This document shows, piece by piece, positions 1 to 9,275 of a DNA stretch of 64,000 nt. Position 1 is the stretch's first letter, and every line of letters begins with the position of its first letter. Source of the stretch: Dyadobacter sp. CY312 (GTDB lineage Bacteria; Bacteroidota; Bacteroidia; Cytophagales; Spirosomataceae); NCBI RefSeq assembly GCF_021390535.1, contig NZ_JAJUXG010000003.1, positions 248,001 to 312,000 of the forward strand, in the 5' to 3' direction. The notes below the pieces were generated by a model, which saw only the letters and a list, made by a program, of their open reading frames with translations, had not been told where the DNA came from and ran no database searches. The translations under genes and the position numbers were made by a program.

Positions 1-280
1 CCTTCATTTTCCATTGAAACTTGAAAATGACATATTGGAACTGGTTCGTAATGCACCCAATATTCTGGTTGCCGAAGAACATATCAGCACCGGTGGTCTT
101 GCGCAGCAACTTTCTGTACAGCTTTTAGAGAGAGGTATTTCCCCTCGTTCGTTCAAAAGTTTGAAAGCCGAAGGTTATCCGAATGGCAAATACGGTAGCC
201 AGTCGTATCACCAAAAACTTTCAGGGCTTGATCCTGATTCCATCATCAGTAACATCAATCAACTGTTGATCCCCGCATGA
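1..280 (+). CDS. Transketolase C-terminal-domain protein (3' end only)
   Basis: This is the last part of a gene that starts left of the window; the frame is open from base 2 with no stop. The visible residues contain VAEEHISTGGLAQQL, which resembles the C-terminal transketolase domain (typically EEH...GGLG) also found in DXP synthase and in split transketolases. That domain helps form the dimer and, with the pyrimidine domain, handles thiamine-diphosphate-dependent two-carbon transfer. The stop overlaps the next start (ATGA at 277-280), so it is translationally coupled to a polysaccharide-type operon. A split transketolase there may make an unusual sugar precursor, which is inference. The TTG at 14 is not a credible start because homology begins upstream of it. 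Confidence 0.72.
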   Translation, partial: LHFPLKLENDILELVRNAPNILVAEEHISTGGLAQQLSVQLLERGISPRSFKSLKAEGYPNGKYGSQSYHQKLSGLDPDSIISNINQLLIPA

Positions 281-1971
281 CAAAGGGAGTTTTACGTTTA
301 GTGCTCATCCTGATCATTGCGATCCCGGTCGTTGTATATTTTACGGCCTGGGATTATTATGCCATTAATATCCCTAAATGGGACGACCATCCCCTCAAAG
401 GATTCATTGACGAATTTGCCCATGCAACCAATTGGAATGGTAAGCTTGCAGCACTTATCAAACAACACAACGAGCATCGGATAACCCTCACAAGGATTTT
501 CGCGTGGTGGGATTATGCTGTTTTCGGTTCCCTGAATTACCGGCATTTAATGTTCATAGGCAATCTGTTGCTCGTTGGTATCATTCCGCTTTGGTATGTA
601 ATACTGAAAAACAACAAGAAACCTCTTTTTGCCCTTGTTCCGGTTCCTTTCCTGCTGTTGACGCTCGCCATGTGGGAAAATATGTATTGGGGAATGGCAT
701 CCATTCAGAATTTTGGTGTGGTGACTCTGGTGCTATGGACGATTTATTTATGTGTAAATCCGAGTAATTACTTATTTGGTTTATCTATCCCATTGGCTTT
801 GTTGGCAGTGTTCACAAGTCCAAATGCCCTTTTTGTTTTGCCGATAGGCGCTTTTCTCATCGCACTTACGCGTGACAGAAAACGGCTTGCCCTGTATGCA
901 GCAGCTTCCATTGCAACGATATTTTTCTTTTTCAAATCATACGTCCGGGCGGAATATAATCCGGAATCAAAAGCCTCATTTTTCCAGATAGTAAAAGGGT
1001 ACATGGCGTTTTTGGGGTCTTTTGCGGAATCCTTCCCTGTATTGGACAATTTCCGGGTTTGCTTTCTGCTTGGTTGCGTTCTTTTTCTGGTGGCCGTTTC
1101 AATTGTGTCCACCACCCTTTTCCGTATTATCAGAAATAAGTATACCGTTAAGTTTGAAAAAATAACGGATCTTTTCTGCCTTGGCGCTATACTTTTTATT
1201 CTCGGTACAGCACTCATTGTGGTTTACAGCCGTGCAGGATTCGGAATCGAAGGTCTTGTCACCAGCAAGTATAAAATATATTCGGTACTGTTGCTTTTGG
1301 TGGCGTATTTGTATGTCGTGATTCCGATACGCGGCAGTTTTCAGTCGTCCTACATTACTGCCATCGTTTTCCTGGCTGTCGTTTTCAATATTTTCAGTTA
1401 CCATTACCACCTTGTGGATGCCTTCAATCTGAGGAAGATGTTGGTCACCGATCAGTTTAACTGGACCTATGAGAACAAGGATCTGAAAGCGAAAGAAGAT
1501 ACAGCTTTTGCTGCCAACGTGATGGCGAAAACACCAGTTATTTACGAAAAGTGGCTTTCACTTATTTCAATCGCTGAAAGACAAACCTATGCGGGCAGCT
1601 CCCGCGGATTGGTGAAACTCTACGATGAAACCAGTTTCCAAAAAGAAGCAAATTCATTCAGAGTAGAAAACAAAACCTTCACCAGCCAGCGTTTGCAGGA
1701 TAGTGGAATTTATATTTTGTTCAGTTCAAAAGATAGGTATTATATTTTCCCCGCCGACCGTACCCGCAACAAAAGCAGGAAACAACTTTTTCTGAAACAA
1801 TACTATTTTGCCCCAGGTTTTCATGCCGATATTCCTTTTAATAAAATGAAAAAAGGCACGTACAATGTGGCGTTAGTGAGACAAGACGGAGAGCAAACAG
1901 GCATACTTTTCAAAAATGTAAAAGTAGATGTCCCGGAAGTTGGAGAAAATAAAGTTAAAGTAAACTGGTAA
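277..1971 (+). CDS. Multi-pass membrane protein, surface-glycan context
   Basis: I do not recognise a specific family. The 564-residue product has an N-terminal membrane helix, a short exoplasmic-looking stretch with charged residues (NEHRITLTR near residue 65), then about nine hydrophobic segments up to residue 380 and a soluble C-terminal domain of about 170 residues. This layout resembles GT-C glycosyltransferases or polysaccharide polymerase-like proteins, and the context (glycosyltransferase, acyltransferase 3) fits. It overlaps the upstream gene by 4 nt and ends 2 nt before the acyltransferase start, so the genes form one transcript. Function as a lipid-linked-sugar glycosyltransferase is only an inference. 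Confidence 0.85.
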   Translation: MTKGVLRLVLILIIAIPVVVYFTAWDYYAINIPKWDDHPLKGFIDEFAHATNWNGKLAALIKQHNEHRITLTRIFAWWDYAVFGSLNYRHLMFIGNLLLVGIIPLWYVILKNNKKPLFALVPVPFLLLTLAMWENMYWGMASIQNFGVVTLVLWTIYLCVNPSNYLFGLSIPLALLAVFTSPNALFVLPIGAFLIALTRDRKRLALYAAASIATIFFFFKSYVRAEYNPESKASFFQIVKGYMAFLGSFAESFPVLDNFRVCFLLGCVLFLVAVSIVSTTLFRIIRNKYTVKFEKITDLFCLGAILFILGTALIVVYSRAGFGIEGLVTSKYKIYSVLLLLVAYLYVVIPIRGSFQSSYITAIVFLAVVFNIFSYHYHLVDAFNLRKMLVTDQFNWTYENKDLKAKEDTAFAANVMAKTPVIYEKWLSLISIAERQTYAGSSRGLVKLYDETSFQKEANSFRVENKTFTSQRLQDSGIYILFSSKDRYYIFPADRTRNKSRKQLFLKQYYFAPGFHADIPFNKMKKGTYNVALVRQDGEQTGILFKNVKVDVPEVGENKVKVNW

Positions 1972-1973
1972 CC

Positions 1974-3098
1974 ATGCACGTAACTTCTAGGGGACATATT
2001 ATACAACTGGATGGCATACGTTTCATTGCGGTTGCACTCGTATTACTCGCTCACCTTACCGATACTACCCTTCCCCTTGGAGAACTTGGTGTGACCATGT
2101 TTTTTGTTTTGAGCGGATTTCTGATTACCAGAATTCTGATGCAAAGCCGTGATAAGCTGAAAAATGAGCCGGGTGGCTTCAAAAAATACATTCGCAAGTT
2201 CCTGATACGGAGAACGATAAGAATTTTCCCGGTTTATTATCTTTGTATATTTATCCTTTATCTGCTGGGCGTTCCGTCCGTGCGTGAGCATCTGGGTTGG
2301 CTGGTTCTCTACGCCACCAATATTTATATGGCGATAAATGAAGGATGGATGGGATCCGTGGATCACCTTTGGTCGCTGGCCGTGGAAGAACAGGTTTACC
2401 TTATTTTCCCTTTCCTTATCTTTTTTGTTCCGAGAAAAAACCTGCTTACCGTTTTGGGAGTAATGGGCGTATTCGCCGTCTTGCTAAGGTTTTACTTCTT
2501 CATGACCGGAAAGTCATGGATCGTGTCTTATGTTTCCATGCCAGCCTGTCTCGATTCCTTTGCTTTTGGTGGATTTATGGCTTGGTTGCAGCTGAACAAA
2601 AAAGAGGCTTTCAGTAATCTTTTCAGCAAAAAATGGCTGGTCGTTTTAAGTCTTATTGTTTGGTTTCTGGTATACTATTGGTCAGTTCAGCTTGGACTAC
2701 AATCAGATCCGGTTAACAAATACAATGTTGTTAAAATTGTTGGCGACCGTTTGGCTGCATCCGCATTTTCATTCTTTCTGATTGGAAGCGCTGCGGTAGG
2801 TTATTCAGGACTGATGGCTCTGTTTCTTGAAAACCCGGTAAGCGTATACCTGGGCCGGATTAGTTACGGAATATACCTGTATCACAATTTTGTGTTCAAT
2901 CACTATCATAGTTATACGGTTCCTAACCATCCCATTGTTCGGTTCTTCAATAAAGTCTATCGGCATTTTCCTCAGTTGGAGCACTTCCCTCCATTTCAAA
3001 TACTTACGGTTGTTGCCATCACGATTCTGATAGCTGCCATATCATGGCATTTCTTTGAAAAACCAATCAACGAGTTGAAAGACAAGTATGCTCGCTAA
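1974..3098 (+). CDS. Acyltransferase 3 family protein (OafA/YrhL-like)
   Basis: Integral membrane O-acyltransferase of 374 residues. The N-terminus carries the family signature: DGIRFIAVALVLLAHLTD with the conserved Arg and catalytic-type His27, then FFVLSGFLIT, and RRTIRIFPVYY near residue 80. About ten hydrophobic segments follow. The family moves acetyl or other acyl groups from the cytoplasm onto surface polysaccharides or lipids. It has no C-terminal SGNH domain of its own; the last gene of the operon is an SGNH/DHHW-type protein, so the two may act as a split pair (inference). The start ATG lies 2 nt after the previous stop. Confidence 0.93.
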   Translation: MHVTSRGHIIQLDGIRFIAVALVLLAHLTDTTLPLGELGVTMFFVLSGFLITRILMQSRDKLKNEPGGFKKYIRKFLIRRTIRIFPVYYLCIFILYLLGVPSVREHLGWLVLYATNIYMAINEGWMGSVDHLWSLAVEEQVYLIFPFLIFFVPRKNLLTVLGVMGVFAVLLRFYFFMTGKSWIVSYVSMPACLDSFAFGGFMAWLQLNKKEAFSNLFSKKWLVVLSLIVWFLVYYWSVQLGLQSDPVNKYNVVKIVGDRLAASAFSFFLIGSAAVGYSGLMALFLENPVSVYLGRISYGIYLYHNFVFNHYHSYTVPNHPIVRFFNKVYRHFPQLEHFPPFQILTVVAITILIAAISWHFFEKPINELKDKYAR

Positions 3099-3172
3099 AT
3101 AATGACCACAGCCGGGTGGTTTACTAGGTTTAATTTATTAATTTCGCACTAACATACCAAATAAACTTCTGC

Positions 3173-3916
3173 ATGTCGTTCCTTTTAAGCATTGTAATGC
3201 CCGCATACAACGAACAGGATTGTATAGAAAAAGTAGTATATGGCTGGACAAGCTTCTTGAAAAATAAATTTCCAAATGATAATACTACACTAATCGTTAT
3301 TAACGACGGATCCAAAGACAATACAAAAGTACTTTTGGACAAGTTGGAAAAAGAAGTATCCAATCTGACAGTAATAAATCAAAAGAACGGAGGCCACGGC
3401 AATGCCGTTGTGAATGGTTACCGTAAAGCACTGGAACTTGGTTCGCAATATGTTTTTCAAACAGACAGCGATGACCAGTTCATTTCCGATGATTTTGACA
3501 AATTATGGAGTAAAAGAGATCAGTCTCAATTTATACTGGGTTACCGGGAAGTAAGGCATGACGCAGGTGTGCGCTTGTTCATTACCAAGTTTTTGCGTGG
3601 TACCATTTCTCTGGTATACGGGACTTTCATCATGGACAGCAATATTCCATTCCGTCTGATAAAAGGAACCTTCCTGCAAAAATTGATGGATCAGCTGCCA
3701 AATCCGGAGCCTTTTGCACCGAATATCTTCCTTTCGGTAATGGCGAAAAAATCAGGACAAGAGACTTTCGATATTCCAATTACGCATAAAGACCGCGAAA
3801 CCGGAGAAGTTTCAATTGTAAAATGGAACCTCTGGAAAGTTTGTATACGTAGTTTCAAAGAACTTTTGCGTTTCCGCCTGGAACTGAATCAAAAAGTAAA
3901 GGCGATACGTGCTTAA
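3173..3916 (+). CDS. Family 2 glycosyltransferase
   Basis: GT-A fold glycosyltransferase, 247 residues. It opens with LLSIVMPAYNEQDCI, has the nucleotide-binding NDGSKDNT at 44-51 and the metal-binding TDSDDQF near 97-103, which is the DxD-like site. No membrane segments are evident, so it probably works at the inner face of the membrane, adding a sugar or sugar phosphate to a lipid carrier as polyprenyl-phosphate glycosyltransferases do. A 74-nt AT-rich gap separates it from the acyltransferase. TAATTTCG near 3140 is one base from the Bacteroidota -7 consensus, so a secondary promoter is possible. The acceptor is unknown. Confidence 0.93.
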   Translation: MSFLLSIVMPAYNEQDCIEKVVYGWTSFLKNKFPNDNTTLIVINDGSKDNTKVLLDKLEKEVSNLTVINQKNGGHGNAVVNGYRKALELGSQYVFQTDSDDQFISDDFDKLWSKRDQSQFILGYREVRHDAGVRLFITKFLRGTISLVYGTFIMDSNIPFRLIKGTFLQKLMDQLPNPEPFAPNIFLSVMAKKSGQETFDIPITHKDRETGEVSIVKWNLWKVCIRSFKELLRFRLELNQKVKAIRA

Positions 3917-3928
3917 ATTATTAGGCCT

Positions 3929-6610
3929 GTGCTGAAAAAGAAAATTCTTATTATCCTGCTGGTGTTCGTTATCGCATTAGCAGGATATTTTATATTTAAA
4001 TGGTTTAGAGGCTCATCCGCTGCGTGGAAGCATATTCCCTCCAATGCCGTGGTGGTAATCACCAGCGAGCATTTGCAGGATTCCCTATATGTGGCTACGG
4101 AGGCTGGTGTGGATCTGAAAAAACTCCCTCTCCTCGATCTGGCAAGTGACAACCTTTCGTTATTAAGTTTGTTTTCGACCGATACCAAAAAGCTGAACAA
4201 CTTTTTGAAAGGTAAGACCATTAGTTACTCCTACCATCCGCGCACAAGCACCGAGTGGGGAATTCTGATGTACATTCCTATTGAAAATGAGGAAGAAGCA
4301 AAGTGGATTTCAACGCCTCAGAATGTGAATATCCGTGCGCTGCACCACAACTTCCAGGATAATAGAATTACGGACATTTACGACAGCCAGTCGCGTCCTT
4401 TGTTTTCCTATCTTGTTAAAGATAATTACGTCATTGTAAGTTATTTCGGGGACTTGATAGAAGACGTAGTGCGGGCTTCGTCACTCAACATTCAGTCATT
4501 CAGATTAAAATCCCAGTTTTCTAAAATCCAGGATGATGAGTATGGAACCAGTGTTTATTTAAAAGCAGAGGCATGGAAATCGGTTGTATCCACCGAAAAC
4601 ATCAGCGTCACTTTCAGGGAGTTTGCACGAAATTTTCCAAACATACAGGATCTGCATATTGATAAGACTTTGAATAAAAACTCGCTGCACCTGACCTCCG
4701 TCGGGAGTGAAGCACCGGATTTTTATCTGACTCAAATGCTGATGGACAACCCTGGTTTTCCATTTGCAGGTCATAAACACATCTCTCAGCAGACGTCTTA
4801 TCTTTACAGATTTGCCGGAAAAGACAAAGCGGCTTTCAAGAAGCAATATTTGAAATGGCACAGAAAAAACAAGAGCGAGGCCTGGGAAAAAGTCAACTAC
4901 ATCCTTGGCAAGGAGAGTGCGTTACTTACGGAAAATTCTGGTTCGGAATTGATCTTGTGTCAGTTGGAAGAAAACAATAGCATCAGCGATGCGAAAATCA
5001 TGCTTTCAGAGTTTTCAAATTATGATAAACTGAGGCCTGTAATGCAGAAGCTGGCGCGGCTTTCCAACGAAGAAGCCAATGTCTCGCTGGACAAATACCA
5101 GGGTTATGATATCTATTCCGTTGCTATTCCGGAACTGCCGTCTGGTATGTATGGCTCTATGTTTTCAGGATTTCCTGTAAGCTATATTACTTACGTGGCG
5201 CCTTATCTGGTGATCAGCAATAATTCTCAGGTATTGCAAAATTACATTGTGGATTACGAAAACCACATTACCTGGCAGCAGTCGCCGGAATACGACAGCG
5301 TGCTTACCAGTAAAAAATCCGATGCACAGCTGTCCATGGTTGTCAACCTCAGAAAAGCACAGTCGCGTGCTGGCAGAAGTGGCAAAAGTTATACCGATTT
5401 ATTATCCAAGATTGAGTCGGCGGTTTTTGAATGCCATTACGAGGACGATAAGGCCATTCCGGAAATTACACTTTTCCCTAAAAAACGACTTACGCCGCAG
5501 AAAGTGCTCAATCGTACATTCCTGAATATTGACGTCGAATGGCCGGTTATTTACGATAATCAGCTTGCAGCTCTTCAAAATCCGGTGGATGGAAGTTCTG
5601 AGATTTTGCTTACGGATGAAAAGCATGATCTGCTTCGGACCACTGACCTTAAAAGCGGAAAAACGGAGGTTATAACCAAACTCAATGGGCCGATACGCAC
5701 TGCTTCCTATAAGGTCGATTTTCTTAACATCGGTCGTGAACAACGCATATTCGCTACAGAGCAATCCGTGTACGCACTTGATCAGGATGATTCATCTCAG
5801 ATATCGGCGTTTTCCCAAAGCATCCCGTCGGTGAGTCCCATTTCAGATCTTTACCTGATTGACGGCGGTTATGACGGCAGTAACAGATTTATCCTCAAAA
5901 ATACTGCTCAGGAGCTGTTTTTGTGGGAAAGTGTAAGCAAACCACTTCGTCGTCTCAACAGGACCAACAAGTTTGAAAACATTCAAAGTCCGGTGATTGC
6001 CCTGAACCAGATCGGAAACAGGGGTTTTATCGTTACGCAGCAAAATGGGAAAATTTACCTGCTCAAAGAAAACGGTTCTGTAAGGGCAGGATTTCCGGTC
6101 GATATACTCACCCGGACTGAAAGTCCTTTCACCTGGGCTCAAAACCTTTCCACCGGTCAACCCGAGCTGGTCGGTGTAAGTGTATCCGGTGAACTGATCC
6201 GCATTGGACAGGACGGAAAAGTATCCTCACGTAAGCAACTTTTACGACCGGAACCTGGCTCCCGCTTCAAGACTTTGTTTGACAGAAATTCACTGGACTG
6301 GATTCTGGTACGTTCTGCATTTTCCAAAACAGCGATCCTCAACAAAGAAGGTCAGGAGCTTTTTGAGATTAAGGACATTCTCCCCAACTCAACCATTCAG
6401 TATCATTTCTTTGGTGTTGATAACCGTTTTATCACGATACGTTCAGGAAACTACACGACCGTATTTGATATGACCGGACGACGACTGGGCGACAAGGCCA
6501 TTCCGTCAGAAATGCCCGTACAGCTTACATACCAGCCGGGATATTATAAACTGCTCATTTTTAGCCGGTCAGAAAAGAAAATTCAGGTCTGGTCTATTAA
6601 GCTTAGATAA
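3929..6610 (+). CDS. Membrane-anchored large protein with propeller-like C-terminal half
   Basis: Not confidently recognised. GTG start, 893 residues. Residues 4-24 are a single hydrophobic anchor followed by FKWFRGSS, so the bulk should lie in the periplasm. The first 500 residues form a globular region starting AWKHIPSNAVVVI, which recalls DUF3352-type proteins in layout (low certainty). Residues 530-890 contain recurring short strands of the type sYaLDQDD, GKIYLLKENG and GELIRIGQDGK, suggesting a beta-propeller. It sits 12 nt after the glycosyltransferase and its stop directly abuts the next ATG, so it probably serves envelope glycan assembly or export. The GTG start is the one that keeps the anchor. 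Confidence 0.85.
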   Translation: MLKKKILIILLVFVIALAGYFIFKWFRGSSAAWKHIPSNAVVVITSEHLQDSLYVATEAGVDLKKLPLLDLASDNLSLLSLFSTDTKKLNNFLKGKTISYSYHPRTSTEWGILMYIPIENEEEAKWISTPQNVNIRALHHNFQDNRITDIYDSQSRPLFSYLVKDNYVIVSYFGDLIEDVVRASSLNIQSFRLKSQFSKIQDDEYGTSVYLKAEAWKSVVSTENISVTFREFARNFPNIQDLHIDKTLNKNSLHLTSVGSEAPDFYLTQMLMDNPGFPFAGHKHISQQTSYLYRFAGKDKAAFKKQYLKWHRKNKSEAWEKVNYILGKESALLTENSGSELILCQLEENNSISDAKIMLSEFSNYDKLRPVMQKLARLSNEEANVSLDKYQGYDIYSVAIPELPSGMYGSMFSGFPVSYITYVAPYLVISNNSQVLQNYIVDYENHITWQQSPEYDSVLTSKKSDAQLSMVVNLRKAQSRAGRSGKSYTDLLSKIESAVFECHYEDDKAIPEITLFPKKRLTPQKVLNRTFLNIDVEWPVIYDNQLAALQNPVDGSSEILLTDEKHDLLRTTDLKSGKTEVITKLNGPIRTASYKVDFLNIGREQRIFATEQSVYALDQDDSSQISAFSQSIPSVSPISDLYLIDGGYDGSNRFILKNTAQELFLWESVSKPLRRLNRTNKFENIQSPVIALNQIGNRGFIVTQQNGKIYLLKENGSVRAGFPVDILTRTESPFTWAQNLSTGQPELVGVSVSGELIRIGQDGKVSSRKQLLRPEPGSRFKTLFDRNSLDWILVRSAFSKTAILNKEGQELFEIKDILPNSTIQYHFFGVDNRFITIRSGNYTTVFDMTGRRLGDKAIPSEMPVQLTYQPGYYKLLIFSRSEKKIQVWSIKLR

Positions 6611-7627
6611 ATGAAATACCTCAGATATATATTTTTAGCGCTGGGAGCAATGGTATGGATGGTGGGTTTGAGCCCTTACCTCAGCAGGAAACTCAGCCGA
6701 ACTGATAGTTACCGATATGGAGATCTGTATCGTTTATCAAACCTTTCAGAGTTTAAAGATCCAGCTAAGCGATGCGAGGCATACAGCCCACCTGTGAAAA
6801 AAACTTCCCGTAAAATACATTTGTACGTCATAGGCGATAGTTTTACGGAAGAACAACGAATCGGGAAAGCGGATTTTCTGGCAGACAGCTATACCCGCAT
6901 TTCGTGGAACGAAGTACTTCATGTAAAGCCCGACTCCTCGGCGATCAATATTCTTTTGATTGAATCGGTTGAACGTCATTTCAGAGAAAAATTCAGCGAT
7001 CATCCTATCGGCAATATTATACCTGACTCAGCCAGTTTTATAGCTGCTGCCGAAAATCCAGGCTTCATGCACACGCTGGACGGTATTTTTAGTTCCAAAT
7101 CAACAGAGGGTCGGCTTGACGAATTTTTGTTTCAGAATAACTTTATTCTGTCACTCAAAGAATTAAAGGCAAATTTCAACAACCATGTTTTTGGCCGTGT
7201 CAATAAAGAGGTCGTACCCATAAAGGGAGGTACAGAGCTTGTGTATTATATGGATACGGATGAGGATACTACTGAGACTACATCATCATTTGCAGAAATT
7301 GAAAATGCAGAAATAGACACACTGGTTCGCAATTTGAATGAGAGTGAAAAACTAGCGCTGGAACTGGGTTTTGATAAGGTGTTACTGTCGATTATTCCGA
7401 ATAAAGTTTCGGTTTTGATGCCGGAGTATGGACAATACAACAATCTGATTGAACGGGTTTACAAACATCCGGACTTATCGGTTGAATATCTGGATGTGTA
7501 CACGCTGTTTCGTCAGATGGGTGCAGCTGCATATCTTAAAGGTGATTCGCACTGGACTTGTCAGGGGCAATATCTTTGGCTTAATAAGGTAAATAATACC
7601 ATTAATAAGATCACAGACGGTAATTGA
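6611..7627 (+). CDS. SGNH/DHHW-type protein, AlgX/AlgJ-like
   Basis: The 338-residue product has an N-terminal membrane anchor or signal (residues 4-24), then GDSFT at 75-79 and a C-terminal KGDSHWTCQGQ at 310-320. A Ser in a GDS block combined with a late D-x-H is the arrangement of SGNH hydrolases and of AlgJ/AlgX/DHHW proteins, which add or remove O-acetyl groups on exopolysaccharides in the periplasm. The ATG follows the previous stop without a gap. The same operon encodes an acyltransferase 3 protein, which supports a role in acylating a surface glycan. Transcription is ended by the hairpin at 7657-7694. Substrate unknown. Confidence 0.82.
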   Translation: MKYLRYIFLALGAMVWMVGLSPYLSRKLSRTDSYRYGDLYRLSNLSEFKDPAKRCEAYSPPVKKTSRKIHLYVIGDSFTEEQRIGKADFLADSYTRISWNEVLHVKPDSSAINILLIESVERHFREKFSDHPIGNIIPDSASFIAAAENPGFMHTLDGIFSSKSTEGRLDEFLFQNNFILSLKELKANFNNHVFGRVNKEVVPIKGGTELVYYMDTDEDTTETTSSFAEIENAEIDTLVRNLNESEKLALELGFDKVLLSIIPNKVSVLMPEYGQYNNLIERVYKHPDLSVEYLDVYTLFRQMGAAAYLKGDSHWTCQGQYLWLNKVNNTINKITDGN

Positions 7628-7656
7628 TTTAAAGACCACAAAGCCCATTCAGTCAC

Positions 7657-7694
7657 AAAAAAGGTGTCGCCAGCAAGTCTGACAACACCTTTTT
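7657..7694. terminator. Rho-independent terminator, probably bidirectional
   Basis: A 10-bp stem AAAAAGGTGT / ACACCTTTTT (7658-7667 with 7685-7694) has an A-run on one side and a T-run on the other. It lies between convergent genes and can serve the glycan operon on + and the antiporter on -. Confidence 0.8.
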
Positions 7695-7713
7695 GCATTA
7701 AGAACTATTCGCC

Positions 7714-8955
7714 TTAAAGGTTTTCCATCTTCTTGGTTAGTTTCCCAACGGTAAGTCCCTGAACGATGATTGAGAACAAGACAACGAAATAGGTGATGGC
7801 CAGCAAAAGATCCTTATGCAATCCGGGATCAATGGACAGGGCAAGGGCAATGGATACGCCTCCTCTTAATCCTCCCCAGACCAGAATGGTAATGGATTTC
7901 CGTCCAAACTTGGTTCTGAAAGGAATTATTTTCACAGGGAGATAAATGGATATAAACCTTGCAAGCAGCACAACAGCAATGGCGATACCACCTATTAAAC
8001 CGTACTGTCTCAGATCAGGAATCAATAGTAATTCAAACCCGATAATCAGGAACAGGATTGCGTTCAGGATTTCATCTATCAGCTCCCAGAACTTGTCTAT
8101 ATAATCACGTTCATCATCTGAAACGCCCCCAAGATTTTTACCATAATTACCCACTACCAAACCCGCTGCAACCATCGCTAATGGACCTGACATGTGCAAA
8201 GCCTGCGCTGCAAGGTGTCCGCCCATTACAATTGCAAGGGTTATCAGAACGTGTACATTGTATCCATCCACGCGGTAAATCATTTGTGAGCCGATAAAAC
8301 CCAGCAACAGCCCAAGCACAATACCACCCAAAGCTTCCTTGGCAAGCAGCAGCGATATCCCGCTGAACGAAGTGTTTATCTCTTCGCCACGTGCAAGCGC
8401 AAGCATGACGATAAATACCACAACTGCCATACCATCATTAAACAGTGACTCACCCGCAATTTTAGTTTCAAGCGATTTTGGAACACCAGCCTGTTTCAAA
8501 ATACCAAGTACGGCAATCGGGTCGGTGGGAGAAATGAGCGCACCAAAAACAAGACACTGAATAAAAGGAATTGGCAACCCTACCAAAGGCAGGATGTGGT
8601 ACATCAAAAACCCAACGACGAAGGTGGAGATCACAACACTTACGGTTGAAAAAACAACTACCGGCAACCTCTGCTCTTTCAGGTCTTCAAGATGCACGTG
8701 AATTGCACCGGCAAAGAGTAAAAAGTTAAGCATGGCCCCCATCAGAATCTCCGTAAGATCAATACTTGCGATCAGTTTTGTAATGCGATCAAATGTGTGG
8801 GGAAAGATATTATCGGTGGCGAGCAAACCCAGGGAAACCAATAAGGCGATGACCATGATACCGATTGATGCAGGCAATTTCAGATACCTTGCATTGAAAT
8901 AAGAGAAAAAGGCTGAAAGAACGATTAGTCCTGAGAATGAATAGTATAACTCCAT
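7714..8955 (-). CDS. Na+/H+ antiporter, CPA1 (NhaP-type) family
   Basis: Inner-membrane cation:proton antiporter of 413 residues with about 12-13 hydrophobic segments. Visible CPA1 signatures are SPTDPIAVL (TDP near 144-146), ESLFNDG (Asn-Asp near 173-174, the ion-binding pair) and WGGLRGGVSIALAL near 365-378. It exchanges Na+ or K+ for protons in pH and salt homeostasis. It lacks the long cytosolic C-terminal TrkA domains of some relatives. It is monocistronic and transcribed away from the gene at 9276; its 3' end shares the terminator with the glycan operon. Ion preference cannot be read from sequence alone. Confidence 0.93.
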   Translation of the reverse strand: MELYYSFSGLIVLSAFFSYFNARYLKLPASIGIMVIALLVSLGLLATDNIFPHTFDRITKLIASIDLTEILMGAMLNFLLFAGAIHVHLEDLKEQRLPVVVFSTVSVVISTFVVGFLMYHILPLVGLPIPFIQCLVFGALISPTDPIAVLGILKQAGVPKSLETKIAGESLFNDGMAVVVFIVMLALARGEEINTSFSGISLLLAKEALGGIVLGLLLGFIGSQMIYRVDGYNVHVLITLAIVMGGHLAAQALHMSGPLAMVAAGLVVGNYGKNLGGVSDDERDYIDKFWELIDEILNAILFLIIGFELLLIPDLRQYGLIGGIAIAVVLLARFISIYLPVKIIPFRTKFGRKSITILVWGGLRGGVSIALALSIDPGLHKDLLLAITYFVVLFSIIVQGLTVGKLTKKMENL

Positions 8956-9275
8956 GAAATATTTTTTGTACTAGCACAAAATAGGCAAAAATGAGCAAAA
9001 TCGAAAACCAGAAGAGCGTCAATAAATCATTCTAATAGTATTCTAATTTCGTTTCCGGGTCAAAAAATATGTTGTTTTACATCCTAGAAAAGAGTCCGTG
9101 TTGCGATGCTTTTCACTATTTAAACCTTAAAAAAAGGGATTCAATACTTTACCATTCTTGTCACGAAAAGGAAATTAAAATGCCATGGCATGGTTTTACT
9201 AAAATTACTAGAAAGCCCTTTCTCAACCTGATGTATAGGGATTAATCAGAAATTAAACAGATCAAACAAACTAAT
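8956..9275. other. 320-bp divergent intergenic region with a 12-bp palindrome
   Basis: AT-rich region between the antiporter and the gene at 9276; it should hold both promoters. TAATTTCG near 9043 is one base from the -7 consensus for the + gene but would give a leader over 200 nt. A perfect palindrome ATGCCATGGCAT lies at 9180-9191, about 85 nt before the + gene start, and could be an operator. I see no gene or RNA here. Confidence 0.5.

Noticed and set aside
768..1217. 149-residue open frame on the minus strand inside the membrane protein gene
   Set aside because: It is antisense to a well-supported coding region, has no ribosome-binding context and its protein shows no domain. Shadow frame.
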